The notes under the pieces are model-generated. The model did no database searches. It saw nothing but the letters and a program-made list of their open reading frames with translations, and was not told where the DNA came from. Of a stretch of DNA of 64,000 bases, positions 57,837 to 64,000 are shown piece after piece; position 1 is the stretch's first letter; each line of letters starts with the position of its first letter. The stretch is from positions 1,045,001 to 1,109,000 of the forward strand of contig NZ_CP014517.1 in NCBI RefSeq assembly GCF_001577265.1. Reading direction: 5' to 3'. The DNA is from Variovorax sp. PAMC 28711 (GTDB lineage Bacteria > Pseudomonadota > Gammaproteobacteria > Burkholderiales > Burkholderiaceae_C). Both the position numbers and the translations under genes were made by a program.

Positions 57837-59996
57837 TCAGCGCGCGGCGTTGCGGTCGGTAATCATCTTCGGAGTGATAAAGACGAGCATTTCGGTCTTG
57901 TTGGCAACGCGGTTGCGCGTCCGGAACAGTGCACCGAGGACAGGCACTTCACCCAGGACCGGAATGCGCGACTCATCGTTGGATTCGGTGAGTTCGAAGA
58001 TACCACCGATGACCACCGTGCCGCCGTTCTCGACCAGCACTTCGGTCTGCACGTGCTTGGTATTGATCGCGAAACCTGCCGTCGTCGCCTGGCCGACCGT
58101 GTCCTTGTTGACGTCCAGCGTCAGGATGATGTTGCCTTCGGGCGTGATCTGCGGCGTCACTTCAAGCTTCAGGTTCGCCTTGCGAAACGCGATCGATGTG
58201 GCGCCGCTCGACGTCGCGACCTGGTAGGGCAGCTCGGTGCCCTGCTCGATCAGCGCCTTGGTCTGGTCGGCCGTCACCACACGCGGGCTCGACACGACCT
58301 TGCCCTTGCCGTCGGCCTCGAGCGCGGAAATTTCAAGATTCAACATGCGCGAAAAGCTGCTGTTGAACAGCGAAATCGCGAAGGTGCCTGCGGCGTTGCC
58401 GTTGCCGGACACGCCGGTCGACGGCAGGTTGATGAAGTTGCCCTGGGTGAACTGCGGGAACGTGACCGTCGGGCTGGTGCTGGTCGAGCTGATCACGCCG
58501 TTGGTGTTCGTCGTGACCGTGCCGCCACCGGTGACCGAGGGGAACGTGCCGAGCGAGTTGCGGTTGTTCACCGCGCCGCCGCCGAGCTTCACGCCGAGCG
58601 ACTTGCCGAACGTGTCCGAGGCTTCCACGATGCGCGCTTCGATGAGCACCTGTCGCACCGGGATATCGAGCTTCTGAATCAGTTCGGCGACCTGCGAGAG
58701 GCGTGACGGAATGTCCGACACGAACAGTTGGTTGGTGCGCGCTTCGGCGATGACACTGCCCCGCGCACTCAGGATGCGCGTCGTGCTGCCCGAACCACCA
58801 CCGCCACCCGACGAAGCACCGCTGCCGGTCAGACCCTGGGCAATCACCAGCGCCTTGGTGTAGTTCAGCTGGAAGGATTGCGTGCGCAGCGGCTCCAGGT
58901 TCTGGATCGCTGCCTGCGCTTCGAAGTCGAGCTTTTCCTTGGCGTTGATTTCATCCTTGGGCGCGATCCACAGCACGCTGCCGTTCTTGCGCATGCCGAG
59001 GTTCTTGGCCTGCATGATGATTTCGAGCGCCTGGTCCCACGGCACGTCCTTGAGGCGCAGCGTCAGCGATCCGGTGACCGAATCCGAGGTCACGATGTTG
59101 AAGTTCGTGAAGTCGGCAATCACCTGGAGCAGCGAGCGGACGTCGATGTTCTGGAAGTTCAGCGAGAGCTTCTCGCCGTTGTAGCCAGCGCCTTGCGTCA
59201 GTTTGGTCGGGTCGATCTTGCGGGGGCGAACTTCCACCACGAACTGGTTTTCGCTCTGGTAGGCGCTGTGTTCCCACTCGCCCTTCGGCTCGATGACCAT
59301 GCGCACGCGGTCGCCCGATTGCTGCGTGGTGATGAGCTGCACCGGCGTTCCAAAATCGGCCACGTCGAGACGGCGGCGCAGGCCTTCTGGCAACGTCGAC
59401 TTGGTGAACTCGACCACCAGGTTCTTGCCCTGCTGACGAATGTCCACACCGGTCTGGTTGTTGGCGAGATCGACGATCACGCGGCCGGTGTTGTCCGAAC
59501 CCAGGCGGAAGTCAACATCACGCAAAGGCACCATGTCGCGGTTGCGGTTCTCGGCAAACGCCGTGGCGGTGGAGGCGGCGAGTGCAGTGCCTGCAACCGG
59601 CTCCAGCGACACCAGCAACGACTTGCCCTGAATTTCGGTCTTGTACGCCGTGGCTTCCTTCAGGTTCAGCACCAGACGTGTTCGCTCACCCGCCTGGACG
59701 ACGTTCACCGAACGCAGGTTGCCCTGATTGACGTCGATCGCCGTGCGGCCGATCGCGTTGATCACGCCCGGGAAGTCCAATGCGATGCGCGCCGGCGTCT
59801 GAATGACGAAGCCGGTCGGTACGACCGTGAGCGGCTGTGCCAGATCGATCTTCAGGACTTCAGCCCCCGACTGGGTCGAGCTCGTGACGGCTTGAATGGA
59901 ATTCTGCGCATGGACCCAAACGGCCGAGGTCAGCGCGAGAAGGGTCACGCCCGCGGCGCGCAGCCACAGTGCGGTGATCGGGTTTTGTCGGTTCAT
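57837..59996 (-). CDS. pilQ: Type IV pilus secretin PilQ
   Basis: A 719-residue outer-membrane secretin through which the pilus exits. Signal peptide LWLRAAGVTLLALTSAVWVHA; two AMIN-type N-terminal domains; a secretin/STN domain (KLSLNFQNIDVRSLLQVIADF) and the C-terminal secretin core with QVLIEARIVEAS, LEADGKGKVVSSPRVVTAD, and ENGGTVVIGGIFE. A glycine/serine-rich loop lies near residue 425. ATG 59996 overlaps the pilP stop (ATGA). Confidence 0.98.
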   Translation of the reverse strand: MNRQNPITALWLRAAGVTLLALTSAVWVHAQNSIQAVTSSTQSGAEVLKIDLAQPLTVVPTGFVIQTPARIALDFPGVINAIGRTAIDVNQGNLRSVNVVQAGERTRLVLNLKEATAYKTEIQGKSLLVSLEPVAGTALAASTATAFAENRNRDMVPLRDVDFRLGSDNTGRVIVDLANNQTGVDIRQQGKNLVVEFTKSTLPEGLRRRLDVADFGTPVQLITTQQSGDRVRMVIEPKGEWEHSAYQSENQFVVEVRPRKIDPTKLTQGAGYNGEKLSLNFQNIDVRSLLQVIADFTNFNIVTSDSVTGSLTLRLKDVPWDQALEIIMQAKNLGMRKNGSVLWIAPKDEINAKEKLDFEAQAAIQNLEPLRTQSFQLNYTKALVIAQGLTGSGASSGGGGGSGSTTRILSARGSVIAEARTNQLFVSDIPSRLSQVAELIQKLDIPVRQVLIEARIVEASDTFGKSLGVKLGGGAVNNRNSLGTFPSVTGGGTVTTNTNGVISSTSTSPTVTFPQFTQGNFINLPSTGVSGNGNAAGTFAISLFNSSFSRMLNLEISALEADGKGKVVSSPRVVTADQTKALIEQGTELPYQVATSSGATSIAFRKANLKLEVTPQITPEGNIILTLDVNKDTVGQATTAGFAINTKHVQTEVLVENGGTVVIGGIFELTESNDESRIPVLGEVPVLGALFRTRNRVANKTEMLVFITPKMITDRNAAR

Positions 59997-60535
59997 TTTT
60001 TCGGCCCTTCTTGCAACTGCAACGTCGCCACGCGTTCGATCCACTCACCGGCGGCGTCCTGCACGATTTCACGCAAGGCGAGTTCGGTTTCACTGATTTT
60101 GGTGATCAGGCCGTAATTCAGGCCCAGATGATTGCCCACACGCACCTGATACAACAATTTGTCCACGCTGATCAACGCCACCGGCTGGTTGTTGCGGTTC
60201 AGGCTGCCGACCATCGCCATCGAATCCAGCGGAAACGCCTCGAGCGATTCCTTCCGGCGCGACAACTCGGGCGCGATCAATCCGGAAGTGCTGGGCTGCG
60301 CCGAATCACGGCGCAGCGCCTGGGTCAACTTCTGGCTGTTGAAGGGTTCAAAGGCCGCAACTTCGGTGTAGGCCTGTGGCGTGAATTTTTTGGGTTCCGA
60401 GATCGGCGGCACCGTGGGCTTGACCTGTGCGCGCTGGTCGGCCATCCATTTTTGCAGATCGTCGCGGTCCGACGAGCCGCATCCGGCGAGGGCCAATGCC
60501 ATCAGGCAGAAGCCGGTCCAAAGGAGTGCTCTCAT
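59993..60535 (-). CDS. pilP: PilP, pilus assembly lipoprotein
   Basis: A 180-residue lipoprotein linking inner-membrane PilNO to PilQ. Lipobox ALAGCGSS; then the HR-like folded domain GLIAPELSRRKESLEAFPLDSMAMVGSL. Ends KITKISETEL-like ITKISETELALREIV. Coupled to pilQ and pilO. Confidence 0.95.
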   Translation of the reverse strand: MRALLWTGFCLMALALAGCGSSDRDDLQKWMADQRAQVKPTVPPISEPKKFTPQAYTEVAAFEPFNSQKLTQALRRDSAQPSTSGLIAPELSRRKESLEAFPLDSMAMVGSLNRNNQPVALISVDKLLYQVRVGNHLGLNYGLITKISETELALREIVQDAAGEWIERVATLQLQEGPKK

Positions 60536-61206
60536 TGCTTGACCTTCGGATTCGCCGCAGCTTTTTGTGCGGCCTGCTCTTCCGAGTCCAGGTAGCGGAA
60601 GGTGCGTGCCGTCGCGTCCATGGTCAAGGCGCCATCCTTCTGCGGCACGATGGCGATGTTGTTCAGCGTGACGATGCGCGACAGGTTGGCGACGTCGGCA
60701 GCGAAGGCGCCCATGTCGTGGTACTTGCCGGTGACCCGCAGCGCGATCGGCAACTCGGCGTAGTAGTCCTTCACCGAGATCTGACCCGGGCGGAACAGTT
60801 CGAACTGAAGGCTGCGGCCGAGTCCAGCCTGATTGATGTCCGACAACAAGGCGTCCATTTCGGCCTTGCTGGGCAACTGCTTCTCGAGCAGCGTCACGTA
60901 TTGCTGAACCTGCTCACGCTGCTTCTTCAAGAGATCGAGATTGGCCGCTTGGCCCACCTTCTTGGTGTAGTCGACTCGGAGCGCCACTTCCTTGGCGCGC
61001 TCGGATTCGAGCTCGTCGTTGGACCCGGTCAGCCAGACGAACCACAAGGCGACCAGCACCAGGAGCGTGACTGCCAGGCACAACGCATAGCGCGGTGCCG
61101 CCGGCCATACGGAAGGGTCGTTCGGGTTGAGGCCCTGGAACTGACTGCCGAAACGACGCAGGGAAGCTGCGACATCGATATTGCTGGATGGGCGTCGTAT
61201 TGCCAT
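60532..61206 (-). CDS. pilO: PilO, inner-membrane alignment protein
   Basis: A 224-residue PilO. One N-terminal helix (ALCLAVTLLVLVALWFVWL), a coiled coil (ERAKEVALRVDYTKKVGQAA) and a C-terminal ferredoxin-like domain (ELPIALRVTGKYHDMGAFAAD). Forms heterodimers with PilN. Confidence 0.96.
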   Translation of the reverse strand: MAIRRPSSNIDVAASLRRFGSQFQGLNPNDPSVWPAAPRYALCLAVTLLVLVALWFVWLTGSNDELESERAKEVALRVDYTKKVGQAANLDLLKKQREQVQQYVTLLEKQLPSKAEMDALLSDINQAGLGRSLQFELFRPGQISVKDYYAELPIALRVTGKYHDMGAFAADVANLSRIVTLNNIAIVPQKDGALTMDATARTFRYLDSEEQAAQKAAANPKVKQ

Positions 61207-61215
61207 GCTGACCCC

Positions 61216-61833
61216 TTAACCCTTCACCGCGGCGGAGGCCGTTGCGGCGGCGCCGACAGCCTTTTCCGCGTCCGTCGGCCGCTTGACGCCGATTCGCATC
61301 GTGAAGCTCGCCACGCGGCGCTGATCACGCGGCGTGAGGTTCACATTGGCCGCGGTGATCTCGACCAGTTCGGGCTTGACCAGCCACGGGCTGTTGTTGC
61401 CGAGGTTGCGCAATAGTTCGGAGACACGTTCGTTCGACTGCGCCATTCCCTGGAGCGTGACGACCTGGTTGTCCTGCTTCATGCTGGTGAGGTAGACGCC
61501 GTCCGGCAGTTGCCGAACGAGTTCGTTCATGAGGTGGACCGGCAGATTGCGGTCGCCCTGCAAATCTTCCACCGCTTGCTGGCGCGCACGCAATGCCGTG
61601 ATTTCGCCCTGCAGCGTCGAGATTTCCTTGATCTCCACTTCCAGCTTCTGGATTTCTGACTGGAGATAGGTGTTCTTGGACTGCTGGCCTGCAATCTGCG
61701 CCTGATACCAGACATAGGCGCCACCGGCGATCAAGCCACCCAGCAGGGCGGCAGCGCCGAGCGTGGCATAAAAGCTCTCCTTGCGGCGTTTTCGCGAAGC
61801 CTCGCGGTGCGGCAATAGATTGATGAGGATCAC
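61216..61833 (-). CDS. pilN: PilN, inner-membrane alignment protein
   Basis: A 205-residue PilN with the signature INLLPHREASRKRRK that binds PilM, a helix (LGAAALLGGLIAGGAYVWYQ), a coiled coil (IQKLEVEIKEISTLQGEI), and a Fimbrial-assembly domain. Start GTG 61833 overlaps the pilM stop (GTGA), better than the longer ORF. Confidence 0.95.
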   Translation of the reverse strand: MILINLLPHREASRKRRKESFYATLGAAALLGGLIAGGAYVWYQAQIAGQQSKNTYLQSEIQKLEVEIKEISTLQGEITALRARQQAVEDLQGDRNLPVHLMNELVRQLPDGVYLTSMKQDNQVVTLQGMAQSNERVSELLRNLGNNSPWLVKPELVEITAANVNLTPRDQRRVASFTMRIGVKRPTDAEKAVGAAATASAAVKG

Positions 61834-62909
61834 TGCAGGAACCTCCGCATCGCCAGTCCACACGACGTCAGATAGGAAGGCGCTTCACGGCGCACTTTCT
61901 TTTCGCGAATGCCGGCGCCGATTTCCATGCCGTCGAACGGGTTCACGAGCGAGCACGCGAAAGACGTTTGACGCGTGACTGCGCTGGTGAGGCCCGGCAG
62001 CGCGGCCGACCCGCCCGCCAGCAGCACGTAGTCGACACGGTTGTGCGGCGTGCTGGTGAAGAAAAACTGGAGCGCCCGGGCTATTTCCTGGGCAATGCTG
62101 GCCACAAAGGGCTTCAGGACGCCGGAACCGTAGTCGTCGGGGAGATCGCCGCTGCGCTTTTTCGTTTCGGCCTCTTCCGCCGAGAAGCCGTACTGGCGCA
62201 CGATCAGTTGCGTGAGTTGCGCGCCGCCAAAAGCCTGGTCGCGGTCGTACAGCACTTCCTGGTTGCGCAACACCTGCATGCTGGTGGTGAACGCGCCGAC
62301 TTCGAAAAGTGCGACGACGGCATCGCGGCCCTGGTTGGGCAGTTGCTCGATCAAACGCGCGGTTGCGAGCCGGGACGCATACGACTCCACGTCCAGAATC
62401 ACCGCTTTCAGACCGGCCGCTTCGGCCAGCCCCTGGCGGTCCTGGACTTTTTCCTTGCGCGAAGCGGCAATCAGCACCTCGACGTCGCCGGTGGAGTTGG
62501 CGCTCTGGCCCATCACGCAGAAGTCGAGACTCACTTCGTCCAGCGAGAACGGAATGTATTGGTTGGCCTCGGACTCGACCTGAATTTCGAGTTCCTGCTC
62601 GCTCATGCCGCCGGGAAGCACGATCTTCTTCGTGATCACCGCAGAAGGCGGAAGCGCGAGCGCGACATTTTTGGTGCGCGTGCCGCTTTTTCGGACGACA
62701 CGACGGACTGCTTCAGCCACCTCATCGAACTTCTCGACGTTGCCATCGGTGATCCAGCCACGCTCCAGCGGTTCAATCGCGCAACGCTCCAGCACCAGCT
62801 TGCCAGAGGCATCGCGGCCAAGTTCGACCAGCTTGACGCTGGAAGAACTGACGTCCAAACCGAGCAATGGCGCGGGTTGACGGCGAAAAAGCGATCCCAA
62901 GGCGGTCAA
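61830..62909 (-). CDS. pilM: PilM, actin-like pilus assembly protein
   Basis: A FtsA/actin-like ATPase (359 residues from TTG 62909) that organises PilNOP at the cytoplasmic face. Motifs: LGLDVSSSSVKLVELG, ALALPPSAVITKKIVLPG, ALFEVGAFTTSMQVL and LAGGSAALPGL. Most relatives begin at a short xLGSLF segment, fitting TTG 62909 with a nearby aggaca; ATG 62960 would add 17 residues (MQPLANIS) and is a real alternative. Confidence 0.9.
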   Translation of the reverse strand: MTALGSLFRRQPAPLLGLDVSSSSVKLVELGRDASGKLVLERCAIEPLERGWITDGNVEKFDEVAEAVRRVVRKSGTRTKNVALALPPSAVITKKIVLPGGMSEQELEIQVESEANQYIPFSLDEVSLDFCVMGQSANSTGDVEVLIAASRKEKVQDRQGLAEAAGLKAVILDVESYASRLATARLIEQLPNQGRDAVVALFEVGAFTTSMQVLRNQEVLYDRDQAFGGAQLTQLIVRQYGFSAEEAETKKRSGDLPDDYGSGVLKPFVASIAQEIARALQFFFTSTPHNRVDYVLLAGGSAALPGLTSAVTRQTSFACSLVNPFDGMEIGAGIREKKVRREAPSYLTSCGLAMRRFLQ

Positions 62910-63111
62910 GGTACTGTCCTGTCGTTTGTAACGATTGGAAATATTTGCGAGTGGTTGCATGCTAGCAGCAACAATCGTGACCGGCCAAGCGTCCAAACGC
63001 GGAGGCCCGGCAATCGTTGTCAAAAGGTCACGCCGCTTGCAACTTAGGTCACGAATTGACGGGAGCGGCCCTTTTGTAGCGTACCTGACCGGCCCCTGAA
63101 CGCCGACTTTT

Positions 63112-63117
63112 TATAAT
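63112..63117 (+). promoter_or_regulatory. TATAAT -10 box before ponA
   Basis: A perfect TATAAT sits 23 bases upstream of the ponA ATG in the 231-base gap shared with divergent pilM. No good -35 lies at 16-18 bases; a TTGTAG further upstream is too far. The transcript would have a short leader. On the opposite strand a TTGACA (63018-63023) lacks a matching -10. Confidence 0.5.
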
Positions 63118-63140
63118 GTGCGGAGACTCCCCACCGCTCC

Positions 63141-64000
63141 ATGCCCGAAAAAACAAGCCCTCCGGGCCCCCGCAAGCCGCCTCCCTCCACTCGACCCACA
63201 TGGCTCAAGTGGCTGATGAGAATCGTTTTCTGGAGCGCGGGCATCGTCGCCGCCGGCGTCGTGTCACTGATGTGCGTGGTCGCCGTCGCGCTCGCCGTGG
63301 CCTACCCCAACCTGCCGGACATTTCCGAGCTGTCGGACTATCGGCCCAAACTGCCGCTTCGCGTTTTCTCGGCCGAAGGCACATTGATCGGCGAGTTCGG
63401 CGAGGAGCGTCGCAACCTGACACCGATCTCCACGATCCCGAAAATCATGAAGGACGCTGTGCTGGCTGCAGAAGATGCGCGCTTCTATGAGCACGGTGGC
63501 GTCGATTACAAGGGCGTGGTGCGCGCAGGCCTCGCGAACGTCAACAAGATGAAGAGCCAGGGCGCCTCGACCATCACGATGCAGGTGGCCCGCAACGTCT
63601 ACCTGAGCTCCGAGAAAACGCTCACACGCAAGATCTACGAGATCCTGCTGACCTTTAAGCTGGAGCACTTGCTGAGCAAGGACCAGATCTTCGAGATCTA
63701 TCTCAACCAGATCTACCTGGGCAACCGCGCGTATGGATTCGCCGCGGCGTCGGAAGCTTATTTCGGCAAGCCGCTGCAGGAGATCACCATCGCCGAGGCT
63801 GCGATGCTGGCCGCGCTTCCGAAGGCGCCGGGCGCCAACAACCCGGTTAACAACCCAACGCGTGCGCGCGCTCGCCAGGTCTATGTGATCGGCCGCATGC
63901 AGGAAGCCGGTTTCATCACCGCCGAGCAGGCCGCCGATGCGAAGAAGGAAGAATTCAAGCTGCGCGACGCCTCCGACACGACGCGCCTCCACGCGGAATA
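63141..64000 (+). CDS. mrcA: Penicillin-binding protein 1A, N-terminal part (right edge)
   Basis: The first 286 residues of a class A bifunctional PBP (ponA/mrcA); the transpeptidase domain is off the window. An N-terminal proline-rich cytoplasmic tail and a helix (GIVAAGVVSLMCVVAVALAV), then the GT51 glycosyltransferase domain: catalytic E111 in AAEDARFYEHGGVDYKG, GASTITMQVARN, IYEILLTFKLE and IYLNQIYLGN. It polymerises lipid II. Diverges from the pilM operon. Confidence 0.97.
   Translation, partial: MPEKTSPPGPRKPPPSTRPTWLKWLMRIVFWSAGIVAAGVVSLMCVVAVALAVAYPNLPDISELSDYRPKLPLRVFSAEGTLIGEFGEERRNLTPISTIPKIMKDAVLAAEDARFYEHGGVDYKGVVRAGLANVNKMKSQGASTITMQVARNVYLSSEKTLTRKIYEILLTFKLEHLLSKDQIFEIYLNQIYLGNRAYGFAAASEAYFGKPLQEITIAEAAMLAALPKAPGANNPVNNPTRARARQVYVIGRMQEAGFITAEQAADAKKEEFKLRDASDTTRLHAE

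Noticed and set aside
56361..58706. 781-codon plus-strand open frame opposite aroB, aroK, pilQ
   Set aside because: Spans three real minus-strand genes with clear motifs; no family resemblance.

Overview
The window reads as a 64 kb piece of a GC-rich betaproteobacterial chromosome of the Burkholderiales, most likely Comamonadaceae (Variovorax/Acidovorax-like). This is inferred from gene order and protein character (bc1 petABC beside sspA/sspB; murA-his-tat; mlaFEDACB next to an ABC-2 exporter and bolA; gltBD; aroKB beside pilMNOPQ and ponA), not from a database search. Nearly everything outside 2.2-18.05 kb is ordinary core genome, mostly on the minus strand in long operons with ATGA/GTGA stop-start overlaps.

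Region 1 (1-2.2 kb): the first 567 codons of secA (minus), diverging from a small DUF721/DciA-like gene.

Region 2 (2.22-18.06 kb): an integrative element of about 15.8 kb inserted at the 3' end of a tRNA-Thr(UGU) gene. An intact tRNA lies at the right end, and a 24-bp partly diverged copy of its 3' end lies at the left, beside a P4-type tyrosine integrase. Both ends carry clusters of the heptamer TGCCCCC. The left part is a P4-like replication module (integrase, AlpA-like HTH, zinc-finger/Toprim primase, DUF3987 protein). The cargo includes a tightly overlapped five-gene minus-strand operon (DNA methyltransferase, BglII-like endonuclease candidate, ParB-like protein, SNF2-type helicase, DUF3883 nuclease-like protein) that looks like a restriction-type defence island. 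It also includes an unrecognised gene, a serine resolvase, and an AT-richer three-gene operon of unknown function whose last protein has a His-then-Cys arrangement like permuted NlpC/P60 enzymes. A frameshifted IS481-family remnant lies near the right end. The two cargo operons are the best candidates for something undescribed.

Region 3 (18.0-27.9 kb): tRNA-Thr, sspB, sspA, the bc1 complex (petC, petB, petA), mscL, pdxA, a Nif3-like protein, a membrane-anchored HtrA/DegS-like protease, tatC/B/A and hinT.

Region 4 (27.9-45.0 kb): one long minus-strand array: hisE, I, F, a mutarotase, hisA, H, B, C, then three non-histidine genes (a secreted Rap1a-like protein, a WcaF-like acetyltransferase, a glycosyltransferase), then hisD and hisG. 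Upstream come murA, a BolA/IbaG protein, an ABC-2 transporter pair, and mlaB, C, A, D, E, F for phospholipid transport.

Region 5 (45.0-64.0 kb): gltD and gltB (glutamate synthase) with a clear promoter and terminator; a RAYT-type transposase that has lost one HUH histidine, next to two perfect palindromes; a methyltransferase, a DUF1415 protein, an MFS transporter, dgt, aroB, aroK; the type IV pilus operon pilM-N-O-P-Q; and the start of ponA, running off the right edge.
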